A stretch of DNA of 64,000 nt, from NCBI RefSeq assembly GCF_038050405.1, contig NZ_CP150900.1, forward strand, positions 2,294,001 through 2,358,000, in the 5' to 3' direction. A program made the position numbers and the translations under genes. Shown here piece after piece: positions 1 to 8,550 of the stretch. How positions within the stretch are numbered: position 1 is the stretch's first letter; every line of letters begins with the position of its first letter. A model generated the notes under the pieces. It was not told the DNA's origin. It searched no databases and worked only from the letters and a program-made list of their open reading frames with translations. Source of the DNA: Paraburkholderia sp. IMGN_8 (GTDB lineage Bacteria; Pseudomonadota; Gammaproteobacteria; Burkholderiales; Burkholderiaceae).

Positions 1-187
1 GCTCGGCGACATGGACGTGAATTGTTCGGGCACGAACAATTGCTATGGCCCGAGCGGCAATTTTGGTGTCCTCTCAACGAGCAACAGTCGCTACTCGAAA
101 GCCTACGGCGCCGGTGCAGGCTGGAACTTTGCTACTGGCATCGGCACGGTCAACGTGACCAATCTGGTGAAAGCCTGGCCGCGTTGA
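1..187 (+). CDS. C-terminal end of an S53 (sedolisin/kumamolisin-like) serine peptidase, partial
   Basis: An open frame enters from the left edge (first full codon at 2) and stops with TGA at 185-187, giving 61 residues. The tail GWNFATGIGTVNVTNLVKAW is the typical ending of secreted pro-kumamolisin-type S53 peptidases, where the Ca-binding and C-terminal region closes with a G-W-N-xx-T-G-x-G motif. The catalytic Ser-Glu-Asp lies outside the window, so activity cannot be judged. The family assignment rests on this tail alone. Confidence 0.6.
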   Translation, partial: LGDMDVNCSGTNNCYGPSGNFGVLSTSNSRYSKAYGAGAGWNFATGIGTVNVTNLVKAWPR

Positions 188-285
188 CCGGTTCGATGAG
201 AGGGGCGTGGACCTTGCGCCACCGGAACCTCTCATCGTGCAAGTGGTCTATATACGATATTGCCCTTTTTTCGGGGGTGTCCAAA

Positions 286-1656
286 ATGGCTGCCACGCAA
301 TCAGGGGCAAAGCCCCTCTCCGATGCGGACGCCCGGCGCCAGTTGCGCCGCGCCGTCATCGCCAGCACGATTGGTACCACGATCGAATGGTACGACTTCT
401 TCCTCTACAGCACGGTCACCGGCCTGGTTTTCGCGAAGCTGTATTTTCCAGCGTCGGACCCGCTCGTCGGCACATTGCAGGCTTTTCTGATCTACGCCGT
501 CGGTTTCGTAGCGAGGCCGGTTGGCGCGGCCATTTTCGGCCACTACGGCGATCGCATCGGACGCAAGGCGACGCTGATCGTGACGCTGTTACTGATGGGA
601 CTCGCCACGTTTGCCGTGGCCTTTGTTCCGACCTATGCGGCGATCGGCATCTGGGGCGCCGTCGCGCTCACGGTGCTGCGCTTCATCCAGGGTGTGGGCG
701 TCGGCGGCGAATGGGGCGGCTCGGTCCTGATGTCGATGGAATGGGCGCGTACCAACGCGCATCGCGGCTTCGTCGCCTCCTGGCCGCAGTTCGGGGTGCC
801 GGCGGGACTTTTCCTGGCCAACCTGGCAGTGCTGGCCATGAGTCAGATCTCCGGCAGCAATTTCCTCACGTGGGGCTGGCGAGTGCCTTTCCTGCTCAGT
901 ATCGTACTGGTCGCGATCGGCCTCTACATCCGTTTGAATATTCTCGAGACGCCGATCTTCGCGCGACTCCTGGCTGAGCGCAAGATCGAGAAGACGCCGA
1001 TGCTCGAGGTGTTGCGCCGCCAGCCGAAAGACATCCTTCTCTCGGCTTTTGCGCGCATGGCCGAACAGGCACCTTTCTATATTTTCACGGCCTTCGTCTT
1101 CACCTATGGCGTCTCGACACTGGGCGTGACACGCGACCTGTTGCTGACGGCGGTGCTGGCGGCCTCAGTGCTGGAATTCGGCACTATCCCGCTCTTTGGC
1201 CATGTGTCCGATCTGATCGGGCGGCGGCGGATGTATATGATCGGTGCTGCCGCCGTCGGCGTATTCGGCTTCGTCTATTTTGCTATGGTCGGCACCAGGG
1301 ATCCGATGTGGATCTTCGCGGCCATCGTGCTCTCGCTGGTGCCGCATTCGATGATGTACGGTCCCCAGGCCGCTTTGATCGCTGAATCCTTCACGGGGCG
1401 GCTGCGTTACAGCGGTGCGTCGCTGGGCTACCAGTTGGCTTCGGTCATTGCCGGCGGCCCTGCGCCGCTGATTGCGACCGCGCTCTTCGCTTACTACCAT
1501 TCGGGCTATGCAATCGCGGGCTATGTCCTGGCGTGCGCGGTCCTCAGCCTGATCGCCGCTTCGCGGCTGGGCGATTACACGAACAAGGATATCTCGCGGG
1601 AATACGACGATCCGCGCGCGATGAGCGATAGCGGACACGCGAACCCGGCTGCATGA
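286..1656 (+). CDS. MFS transporter, metabolite:H+ symporter (MHS) family
   Basis: The 456-residue product is a 12-helix inner-membrane carrier. The N-terminus holds the MHS signature (STIGTTIEWYDFFLYS) followed by loop 2-3 GHYGDRIGRKATL, as in ShiA, KgtP and ProP-like proton symporters of organic acids. A second DLIGRR loop follows helix 8, as expected for the duplicated MFS fold. The frame is open 88 codons further upstream, but ATG 286 is preferred because the family homology starts just after it. It is convergent with the LysR gene at 1764-2666. The substrate cannot be read from the sequence; a carboxylate or aromatic acid is plausible beside the salicylate operon. Confidence 0.85.
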   Translation: MAATQSGAKPLSDADARRQLRRAVIASTIGTTIEWYDFFLYSTVTGLVFAKLYFPASDPLVGTLQAFLIYAVGFVARPVGAAIFGHYGDRIGRKATLIVTLLLMGLATFAVAFVPTYAAIGIWGAVALTVLRFIQGVGVGGEWGGSVLMSMEWARTNAHRGFVASWPQFGVPAGLFLANLAVLAMSQISGSNFLTWGWRVPFLLSIVLVAIGLYIRLNILETPIFARLLAERKIEKTPMLEVLRRQPKDILLSAFARMAEQAPFYIFTAFVFTYGVSTLGVTRDLLLTAVLAASVLEFGTIPLFGHVSDLIGRRRMYMIGAAAVGVFGFVYFAMVGTRDPMWIFAAIVLSLVPHSMMYGPQAALIAESFTGRLRYSGASLGYQLASVIAGGPAPLIATALFAYYHSGYAIAGYVLACAVLSLIAASRLGDYTNKDISREYDDPRAMSDSGHANPAA

Positions 1657-1763
1657 TTCATCAGCTTGCCGCGGCTTGCGCCAATACGCCGAGGTAAGTT
1701 GCTCAAGCTGGGGCCAGCACGCCCATGGTGGCGTTGAAGCGGCGCAGTCACGCAAATCCCGGC

Positions 1764-2666
1764 TCAAAGCGAGAACTCATCAAATATGAGTTGCCGAAGC
1801 CACTGATTGCTGGGCTCGCGATGGTTGCGCGCATGCCAGAGAACATTAATCGAAATATCCGGAATCTTGATAGGGCACGGTGCCGACTCGAGACCAAACG
1901 GAGCGAGTGTCCTCGCCGCATAAGCTTCTGGAACAACGGCGATCAGATCCGTCGTCTGAAGGATGTGTCCCACAGCCACGAAATGCGGTACGCGCAGACG
2001 CATGTGGCGCGTTACACCGGCGCGCTGGATGGCCGTGTCGACCATGCCATGACCCGTACCCTCCGCGACAATCGAGACATGCTCCGCTTGCCAGAACGCC
2101 TTCGGAGTCATGCCGGTCCTGGCCAGTGGATGGCCCTTGCGAAAGATGCAAACGTATCTCTGCCTGAAAAGACGCCGCTGAAAGAAACCTGTCTTGAGGT
2201 CAGGTAGGAATCCGATCGCGAGGTCGACACGTCCGGCCTCCATTTCCTCGCTAAGCGTGTCGGCATGATTGCGCACAGTGCTGATAGAAACGCCCGGCGC
2301 AACCTGGGCGAGCCTCTTCATGAGGGCGGGGAGAAAGTAGATTTCTCCGATATCGGTCATCGCCAATGTGAACGCACGAGTGCTGGACGCCGGGTCGAAG
2401 TTCGATGTTGCATTCAGCGTGTTGTATATCGCACCAAGCGCGAAGCCGATGGGCTCCGCAAGCGTCTCGGCCAGGGGCGTCGGGATCATGCCTTTCGACG
2501 TTCTGAGGAACAGTTCGTCCCCTAGGAGTTTTCGCAGCCGGTTGAGGGCGTTGCTAATGGCGGGCTGGGAAATCCCTAAGGTGTTCGCGACTGCCGATAC
2601 GCGGCGCTGCCGAAGCAACTCATTGAATACGACCAGCAGGTTGAGGTCGATATCTTGAAGTTCCAT
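1764..2666 (-). CDS. LysR-type regulator (NahR/NagR-like), probable activator of the salicylate operon
   Basis: The 300-residue protein starts with MELQDIDLNLLVVFNELL and a winged helix-turn-helix (ANTLGISQPAISNALNRLRK, about residues 21-40), followed by the LysR substrate-binding half. The start at 2666 is supported by a strong AGGAGG about 9 bases upstream; a longer reading to 2798 would run through the divergent promoter. NahR/DntR/LinR-type regulators share the ELQDIDLNLL opening and respond to salicylate-like inducers. It is divergent from nagAa with a perfect LysR half-site pair between them, so control of the operon at 2797-8464 is a well-founded inference. The effector is not proven by sequence. 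Confidence 0.87.
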   Translation of the reverse strand: MELQDIDLNLLVVFNELLRQRRVSAVANTLGISQPAISNALNRLRKLLGDELFLRTSKGMIPTPLAETLAEPIGFALGAIYNTLNATSNFDPASSTRAFTLAMTDIGEIYFLPALMKRLAQVAPGVSISTVRNHADTLSEEMEAGRVDLAIGFLPDLKTGFFQRRLFRQRYVCIFRKGHPLARTGMTPKAFWQAEHVSIVAEGTGHGMVDTAIQRAGVTRHMRLRVPHFVAVGHILQTTDLIAVVPEAYAARTLAPFGLESAPCPIKIPDISINVLWHARNHREPSNQWLRQLIFDEFSL

Positions 2667-2692
2667 CCGTGGTCTCCTCCTTTGATCACCAT

Positions 2693-2709
2693 TATCACTG
2701 TCGGTGATA
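2693..2709. promoter_or_regulatory. LysR operator box TATCAC-N5-GTGATA
   Basis: A 6-bp perfect inverted repeat with a 5-base spacer lies between the divergent regulator and nagAa. It contains the canonical T-N11-A (T2695, A2707) of LysR-family binding sites. ATCACC at 2685-2690 and another GATATCA further right could form the activation half-site. The position, 27 bases before the LysR start and about 90 before nagAa, fits autoregulation plus operon activation. Confidence 0.6.
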
Positions 2710-2796
2710 TCAACTATCAAGCAGTTTCTATTTATCAATAGCAGCGTCGGCGGCATCATGAATGCACTCACTGACCAGCCCGGAGACACTGGCGCC

Positions 2797-3783
2797 ATGG
2801 AAGTATCTATTCTGCCGCTTCAGCGCATGCTCGACGTGCGTGCTGGCGAAAACCTGCTCGAAGTGCTGCGTGCCAACCAGATTCCCATCTCATACAGTTG
2901 CATGGCAGGCCGCTGTGGCACATGCCGCTGCCGGGTCGCATCCGGCCGCGTACTGGTGACGGGTAGCGGGGACTCGAATGCACCGATGAGTCGGGGCGAG
3001 TCAGTGCTCGCATGTCAGACGACACTCGTTGAAAACTGCTCGATCGAGATTCCAGAGGTGGACGAAGTGGTCGTTCATCCGGCGAAGATCCTGAAGTCGA
3101 CTGTGCTTGGCATCGAAGACCTGACGCACGACATCAAGCGCTTGCGCCTCGGACTGTCCAGGCCGCTCGAATTTTCACCTGGTCAATACGCGAATCTCCA
3201 GTTCACGCCACAGCATATTCGCCCCTATTCGATGGCGGTGACGCAGAACCCTGAAGAGATCGAGTTTCATATCCGGCTCGTACCGGACGGCCGCGTGACT
3301 TCTTACATCGGCAACGAACTGAAGGTCGGTGACCCGGTGCGGGTCAGTGGTCCGCTTGGCACTGCATACCTGCGCCGTAAGAACGCTGCCCCTATTGTTT
3401 GTATTGCCGGTGGTACTGGACTCGCACCAATTCTCTCGATCCTCCGGGGTATGGCCGAAGCAGGAATGAATAACCCCGTCCACGTGTATTTCGGGGTTCG
3501 CTCGAATATCGACGTATATGGCGAACCTTGGCTGAGGGAGTTGCAAAGCCGGCTTCCCCGCTTGAAGTTTCACGTCGTCGTTGCGTCCGGTGAGAAAGTG
3601 AACGGTTTTCGCAGCGGTGTTGTAACGCAAGCCGTGAGCGACGACTGGAGCGACATGCGTGGCTGGAGCGCATACATCGCTGGCGCTCCAGTCATGGTCG
3701 ACGCGGCGTCGATACTACTCAGGCAGAAGGGTGTCGAGCCTGAACGCATCTACGCCGATGCTTTTTATCCGAGTGGCATCTGA
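2797..3783 (+). CDS. nagAa: Ferredoxin reductase of salicylate 5-hydroxylase / ring-hydroxylating oxygenase
   Basis: The 328-residue flavoprotein passes electrons from NAD(P)H through FAD and an N-terminal plant-type [2Fe-2S] cluster to the Rieske ferredoxin. Cluster ligands are Cys35, Cys40, Cys43 (SCMAGRCGTC) and Cys73. The FAD-binding motif RPYSMA and the NAD pocket GGTGLAPILSILRG follow in the usual order. Start 2797 gives exactly the length usual for NagAa/NahAa and has GGAG 11 bases upstream; ATG 2758 is an alternative adding 13 residues. It is the first gene of the operon, next to the LysR box. Naphthalene dioxygenase shares this reductase in Ralstonia U2, but no nagAc/Ad is present here. 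Confidence 0.88.
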   Translation: MEVSILPLQRMLDVRAGENLLEVLRANQIPISYSCMAGRCGTCRCRVASGRVLVTGSGDSNAPMSRGESVLACQTTLVENCSIEIPEVDEVVVHPAKILKSTVLGIEDLTHDIKRLRLGLSRPLEFSPGQYANLQFTPQHIRPYSMAVTQNPEEIEFHIRLVPDGRVTSYIGNELKVGDPVRVSGPLGTAYLRRKNAAPIVCIAGGTGLAPILSILRGMAEAGMNNPVHVYFGVRSNIDVYGEPWLRELQSRLPRLKFHVVVASGEKVNGFRSGVVTQAVSDDWSDMRGWSAYIAGAPVMVDAASILLRQKGVEPERIYADAFYPSGI

Positions 3784-3825
3784 CGGACCCGCAGCGTCAA
3801 ACAAATTCAATCATAGGAGACAGGT

Positions 3826-5082
3826 ATGAACGAGGCTCCGGTTGTATTCAGGAAATCGGAGTGGAAGGGGGAAGGCTCGAGCCGCATTCCATTCTGGGCA
3901 TACACAGACGAAGACGTCTATCGCCGCGAGCTCGAGCGTTTCTTTTACTCGGGTCACTGGTGCTATGTTGCCCTCGAAGCGGAGATCCCGAACCCAGGCG
4001 ATTTCAAGAGAACGGTTATCGGCGAGCGATCCGTTATCGTCAGCCGGGCGGCCGATGGCGAAATCTATGCGGTGGAGAATGTTTGCGCACATCGGGGCGT
4101 TCAATTTTGCCGCGAAAAGTCGGGCAACCGGAAGGACTTCACCTGCCCCTATCACCAGTGGAACTATGACCTGAAGGGCAATCTGGTTGGCGTTCCGTTC
4201 CGTCGCGGTGTGAAGCTCGATGGCAAGGTCAACGGCGGTATGCCTTCCGATTTCGATCCGAAGGCCCACGGCCTCACCAAGCTGAAGGTCGCAGCGCGTA
4301 ACGGCGTCGTGTTCGCGTCCTTCGACCACGACCTTCAGTCGCTAGAGGAGTATCTGGGTCCGACGATCTTGCGCTACTTCGATCGTGTCTTCGACGGACG
4401 CAAGCTGACTATTCTCGGCTACAACCGGCAGCGTATTCCAGGCAACTGGAAGTTGATGCAGGAAAACATCAAGGATCCCTATCACCCCGGGTTGCTGCAC
4501 ACGTGGTTTGTCACGTTCGGGCTATGGCGAGCCGACAATAAATCGGAACTGAAGATGGATGAGCACTTCCGTCACGCAGCCATGATCTCGACACGCGGCG
4601 CCGCAGGCAAAAGCGAGGTGACGTCTGGCGTCTCGAGCTTCAAGGAACAGATGCACCTGAATGACGACCGAATCCTCGACATCGTCAAGGAAGATTGGTG
4701 GGGCGAACCGACGGCTGTAATGATGACGCTGTTTCCAAGCGTGATCATCCAGCAGCAGGTCAACTCCGTGTCGACGCGGCACATTCAGCCCAACGGCCAC
4801 GGATCATTCGATTTCGTGTGGACGCATTTCGGATTCGAAGACGACAGCGAAGAGATGACGCGGCGCCGACTTCGTCAGGCCAACCTGTTCGGCCCGGCTG
4901 GCTTTGTTTCAGCCGACGACGGAGAAGTCATCGAATTCTCGCAGGAGGGTTTTGAGCAGAAGCCGTTCCATCGAACGATTGCCGAACTGGGCGGCCGCGA
5001 AGTGGCGGATTCCGATCACATGGTGACCGAAACGCTTATTCGCGGGATGTATGACTACTGGCGTCGTGTCATGGAGGTTTGA
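3826..5082 (+). CDS. nagG: Salicylate 5-hydroxylase, large (Rieske) oxygenase subunit
   Basis: The 418-residue alpha subunit carries a Rieske [2Fe-2S] site with Cys87-x-His89 and Cys107-x2-His110, and the mononuclear iron motif [12 protein letters not shown] with Asp217 bridging and His220 and His225 as ligands. The body closely matches what is known of NagG ([42 protein letters not shown]), which converts salicylate to gentisate, rather than of naphthalene or benzoate dioxygenases. AGGAG lies about 8 bases before ATG 3826. The start of nagH overlaps only by a GA after its stop. An anthranilate-type substrate is the main alternative, but the gentisate genes downstream argue for salicylate. 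Confidence 0.9.
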   Translation: MNEAPVVFRKSEWKGEGSSRIPFWAYTDEDVYRRELERFFYSGHWCYVALEAEIPNPGDFKRTVIGERSVIVSRAADGEIYAVENVCAHRGVQFCREKSGNRKDFTCPYHQWNYDLKGNLVGVPFRRGVKLDGKVNGGMPSDFDPKAHGLTKLKVAARNGVVFASFDHDLQSLEEYLGPTILRYFDRVFDGRKLTILGYNRQRIPGNWKLMQENIKDPYHPGLLHTWFVTFGLWRADNKSELKMDEHFRHAAMISTRGAAGKSEVTSGVSSFKEQMHLNDDRILDIVKEDWWGEPTAVMMTLFPSVIIQQQVNSVSTRHIQPNGHGSFDFVWTHFGFEDDSEEMTRRRLRQANLFGPAGFVSADDGEVIEFSQEGFEQKPFHRTIAELGGREVADSDHMVTETLIRGMYDYWRRVMEV

Positions 5083-5083
5083 G

Positions 5084-5557
5084 ATGCTCGATTTCGATAC
5101 ATACCAACAATTGCTAGCGCTTTACTCGGACTACGCATCTGCCATCGATAACAACGAATGGGATAAGTGGCCGGAGTTCTTTACGGAAGAGTGCGAGTAC
5201 AAGGTGCAGCCTCGCGAGAACTTCGACCGGGGCTACCCGCTCGCGACCTTGGCATTCGAAAGCCGCGGCATGTTGAAAGACCGGGTCTACGGCATGACGG
5301 AGACGATCTTTCACGATCCGTACTACCAGAGGCATGTCGTCGGTACCCCACGCATCCTGCACGTTGACCAGAAGCGTATCCGTTCCGAGGCGAACTATGC
5401 CGTCTTTCGTACCAAGCCCGATGAGATTTCCACAGTTTTCAACGTCGGCCGCTACATCGACACGATTCGCCGCACGGACGCAGGCCTGAAGTTTGAATCG
5501 CGCGTGTGCGTTTTCGATAGCGAAATGATCGCCAACTCGCTGATTTATCCGATTTGA
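5084..5557 (+). CDS. nagH: Salicylate 5-hydroxylase, small (beta) subunit
   Basis: The 157-residue protein belongs to the ring-hydroxylating beta-subunit family (NTF2-like cone fold), with the conserved opening [20 protein letters not shown] and the closing [20 protein letters not shown]. It stabilises the alpha3beta3 oxygenase and has no metal site. The start at 5084 is one base after the nagG stop, so translation is probably coupled (GGAGG at 5073-5077). An upstream in-frame ATG at 5051 lies inside nagG and is unlikely to be used. Confidence 0.9.
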   Translation: MLDFDTYQQLLALYSDYASAIDNNEWDKWPEFFTEECEYKVQPRENFDRGYPLATLAFESRGMLKDRVYGMTETIFHDPYYQRHVVGTPRILHVDQKRIRSEANYAVFRTKPDEISTVFNVGRYIDTIRRTDAGLKFESRVCVFDSEMIANSLIYPI

Positions 5558-5565
5558 GGTTTGCC

Positions 5566-5877
5566 ATGACACAACAATGGACCAGGGTCATCGAGCTGGT
5601 TGCAGTTCCGAATGACGACGTCGTCGCAGTGCAGGCTAGCGGGACGGAACTCGCGATCTATGGCGTAGACGGAGAAGTATTCGCTACGGACAACATCTGC
5701 ACACACGGTCATGCGCGATTGTGTGACGGTTTTCTGGAAGGGCACGAAATAGAGTGTCCGCTGCATCAGGGACGTTTCGATATCCGCAACGGGAAGGCGA
5801 TGTGCGAACCCCTGACCGGGGACATCAAGGCATATCCCGTGAAGATCGAGGATGGCAGCGTCTTCGTCCAGATCTAG
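5566..5877 (+). CDS. nagAb: Rieske-type ferredoxin of salicylate 5-hydroxylase
   Basis: The 103-residue protein has one Rieske motif, Cys45-x-His47 and Cys64-x2-His67 (CTHGHARLCDGFLEGHEIEC around it), and is the electron shuttle between NagAa and NagG. Its length matches NagAb/NahAb (about 104). It lies 8 bases after nagH with a GAGG at 5556-5559 before ATG 5566; the open frame extends to 5554 but the family starts at MTQQW. Confidence 0.9.
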   Translation: MTQQWTRVIELVAVPNDDVVAVQASGTELAIYGVDGEVFATDNICTHGHARLCDGFLEGHEIECPLHQGRFDIRNGKAMCEPLTGDIKAYPVKIEDGSVFVQI

Positions 5878-5992
5878 ATTGCGCCGAGCCCTGGAAGTGT
5901 CTCGAAGTTAAATTCCCGACGTCCCGCTAGCTGCAATGTCGGAACCATTTGCACTAAAGGGGACGTCGCCGATCCAATCACAGGAGACGTGT

Positions 5993-7039
5993 ATGACCGC
6001 AAATACGCAACTCGAACAACGCGCGGCTTATTACGGACAGATCGCCCAACAAAAATTGGCACCGTTGTGGGAATCGCTGCACAACCTCGTTCCGAAGCAG
6101 CCCAAGCCGCAGGCCGTTGCCGCGGTCTGGAAATACGCGCAGATACGTCACCTCGTCTTGCAGTCTGGGGCGCTTATCAGCGCTGAAGAAGCGGTGCGAC
6201 GCGTGCTGATCCTCGAGAATCCAGGCCTGCCCGGCAAGTCGAGCATGACGCCAAATCTCTATGCGGGCCTCCAACTTATCCTTCCCGGCGAGATTGCACC
6301 GAGCCATCGTCATACCCAGTCAGCTTTGCGCTTCATTGTAGAAGGTGAGAGCGCATGGACCGCCGTCAATGGCGAGCGCACGGCGATGCGCCCGGGCGAC
6401 TTCATTATTACGCCGTCGTGGACCTGGCACGACCACGGCAATTTGACGGTTGAGGAGGGCGGCGTACCGGTGGTCTGGCTCGATGGGCTCGATATCCCGC
6501 TTGTCGCGCATCTGGACGCAGGTCTCGCCGAGAATTTTTCCAAGGCGACACAGCCTGTTACACGGCCCGAGGGTGACAGCTTTGCGCGCTATGGGCACAA
6601 CATGCTACCGGTTCGCTACAAGGTAGAGGATCCCACTTCGCCGATTTTCAGCTATCCGTACGAACGTAGTCGCGAGGCGCTTGATCGTCTGTACCGCAAC
6701 GGGGAGCACGACAAGTGGGACGGTGTGAAGCTGCGGTACGCGAATCCGGCGTCGGGTGGCTATCCAATGCCGACCATCGCTACCTTCATGCAATTCCTGC
6801 CGGCCGGATTCCGCGGGCGGACCTATCGCAGTACCGATGCAACCGTTTACTGCGTTGTGGAAGGGCGGGGCACGGTACATATCGGCGAACAGACTTTCAC
6901 GTTCGAGCCGCACGACGTCTTCGTCGTGCCTTCGTGGGCGCAGGTGCGTCTCGACGCGGACAGCGATGCGGTGCTGTTCAGTTATTCGGATCGACCAGTA
7001 TTGGCTGCACTGAATTTGCTACGCGAAGAGCGCGTTTGA
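5993..7039 (+). CDS. nagI: Gentisate 1,2-dioxygenase
   Basis: The 348-residue bicupin opens the gentisate ring to maleylpyruvate with Fe(II) and O2. The N-terminal cupin shows the iron-binding [14 protein letters not shown] motif (His105, His107) and a later His in SWTWHDHGN (His146/148). A second cupin without the full triad follows ([15 protein letters not shown]). The start at 5993 has GGAGA 8 bases upstream; an in-frame ATG at 5936 would add 19 unconserved residues. The 115-base gap after nagAb is the largest in the operon and might hold a secondary promoter, although none is obvious. Confidence 0.92.
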   Translation: MTANTQLEQRAAYYGQIAQQKLAPLWESLHNLVPKQPKPQAVAAVWKYAQIRHLVLQSGALISAEEAVRRVLILENPGLPGKSSMTPNLYAGLQLILPGEIAPSHRHTQSALRFIVEGESAWTAVNGERTAMRPGDFIITPSWTWHDHGNLTVEEGGVPVVWLDGLDIPLVAHLDAGLAENFSKATQPVTRPEGDSFARYGHNMLPVRYKVEDPTSPIFSYPYERSREALDRLYRNGEHDKWDGVKLRYANPASGGYPMPTIATFMQFLPAGFRGRTYRSTDATVYCVVEGRGTVHIGEQTFTFEPHDVFVVPSWAQVRLDADSDAVLFSYSDRPVLAALNLLREERV

Positions 7040-7071
7040 AGTCACTTTTAACCATTTTCAGGTTGAACACT

Positions 7072-7770
7072 ATGGCATTCGTTTTCACTCCAGAGGCGCC
7101 CATCGCTGTTCCTGTCGTCGGCGGGGACGACAAGTTCGCCGTGCGCCGCGTCTATTGCGTCGGCCGTAACTACGCGGCACACGCGCGCGAGATGGGCTAC
7201 GATCCGGACCGCGAGCCGCCGTTCTTCTTCTGCAAGCCGGCTGACGCGGTCGTACCGGTTTCGTACGGCGAAACTCTCGATCTCGAATACCCGTCGCAAA
7301 CTTCGAACTATCACTACGAGGCGGAACTCGTCGCGGTGATCGGCAAGGGCGGCGCAGACATTCCCGTCGAAAAAGCACTCGACTACGTGTGGGGCTATGC
7401 GGTTGGTCTGGATATGACGCGCCGTGACTTGCAGATGAAAATGCGCGAAATGGGCAGGCCGTGGGAACTGGGCAAAGCATTTGACCGCTCTGCGCCACTG
7501 GGTCCGATTCACCCGGTCGCCAGCGTTGGTCACTTCGAAAGTGCTGGCCTGTGGCTCACGGTAAACGGCGAGATGAAGCAGAAGAGTGACGTGTCGCACC
7601 TGATCTGGTCGGTTGCGGAAACGGTCGCTTACCTGTCTCAATTCTTCCGCCTCGAACCAGGCGATGTGATCTTCACCGGCACTCCGGAAGGTGTTGGCGC
7701 GGTCAAAACCGGCGATACGATGAAAGTCGGCGTTGATCGGCTTGGCGAGCTGACCGTGCGAGTTATTTGA
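7072..7770 (+). CDS. nagK: Fumarylpyruvate hydrolase (FAH family)
   Basis: The 232-residue enzyme belongs to the fumarylacetoacetate hydrolase superfamily. It shows VYCVGRNYAAHAREMG near the N-terminus, the metal-binding acidic HYEAELVAVIG segment, GYAVGLDMTRRDLQ, and the closing FTGTPEGVGAVKTGD loop. In the gentisate path it cleaves fumarylpyruvate to fumarate and pyruvate. ATG 7072 starts 32 bases after nagI; family homology begins there (MAFVFTPEAP). Confidence 0.9.
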   Translation: MAFVFTPEAPIAVPVVGGDDKFAVRRVYCVGRNYAAHAREMGYDPDREPPFFFCKPADAVVPVSYGETLDLEYPSQTSNYHYEAELVAVIGKGGADIPVEKALDYVWGYAVGLDMTRRDLQMKMREMGRPWELGKAFDRSAPLGPIHPVASVGHFESAGLWLTVNGEMKQKSDVSHLIWSVAETVAYLSQFFRLEPGDVIFTGTPEGVGAVKTGDTMKVGVDRLGELTVRVI

Positions 7771-7792
7771 CAGTGGTCAGGAGGGTGTTGCC

Positions 7793-8464
7793 GTGCAGCT
7801 CTACAGCTTTTTCAATAGTTCGACGTCGTACCGCGTGCGTATCGCGCTTGCGCTGAAGGGTCTCGATTTTTCGTACGAGCAGGTGAACATCCGCACCGGC
7901 GCGCATCGCGACGCTCGTTACGTCGCTGAAATCAATCCTTCAGCAGCAGTGTCCGCACTGGTCGATGGCGAGTTCCGCCTCGGCCAGTCGCTCGCGATCA
8001 TCGACGACTACCTCGACGAACGCCATCCGGAGCCACGCCTGATACCCGACGATGCGCGCGAGCGGGCGCGGGTGCTGGAGTTGTCAAACCTGATCGCGTG
8101 CGATATTCATCCGGTCAACAATCTGCGCGTGCTGCGTTATCTGCAGGATGAACTGAAGGTGACGCCCGAGCAGAAGGATGCGTGGTATCGGCACTGGATC
8201 GCCGAGGGCATGACGAGCGTTGAGCGTCTGCTCGCACGCGCAGACGCGGAAGCTGCTGCCGGTGGCACCGCTGGTCCGTGGTGCTTCGGTGCGAAGCCTA
8301 CGCTAGCCGATGTGTGCCTCGTGCCGCAATTTGCCAACGCGCAGAGAATGGGGTGCGATATGAGCGTTTACTCGCGGAGCCTCAAGATCTATGAGCACGC
8401 GAATAAACATCCCGCGTTCGAGCGTGCGAAACCGCAGAACCAACCGGATTACGTATCGGCTTGA
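7793..8464 (+). CDS. nagL: Maleylpyruvate isomerase (zeta-class glutathione S-transferase)
   Basis: The 223-residue GST-fold enzyme isomerises maleylpyruvate to fumarylpyruvate with glutathione as cofactor. The zeta-class signature FFNSSTSYRVRIALALKG sits at residues 5-22, and the GSH-binding QSLAIIDDYLDE at about 64-75. The start is GTG at 7793 with GGAGG at 7778-7782. The isomerase lets the hydrolase NagK act on the trans isomer, so this gene makes the operon complete. It is the last gene on this strand before a convergent porin gene. Confidence 0.9.
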   Translation: MQLYSFFNSSTSYRVRIALALKGLDFSYEQVNIRTGAHRDARYVAEINPSAAVSALVDGEFRLGQSLAIIDDYLDERHPEPRLIPDDARERARVLELSNLIACDIHPVNNLRVLRYLQDELKVTPEQKDAWYRHWIAEGMTSVERLLARADAEAAAGGTAGPWCFGAKPTLADVCLVPQFANAQRMGCDMSVYSRSLKIYEHANKHPAFERAKPQNQPDYVSA

Positions 8465-8550
8465 TAAAGCCAGGCGAGGTCGCCCGCGTTAGCAAGCGAA
8501 GTGCCTACGTGCGGACTTGTTGACGAAGGCGCGGGCGATGGTCGAGCTAT

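Noticed and set aside
1165-1767. 200-codon minus-strand frame
   Set aside because: Antisense to the MHS transporter; shadow composition.
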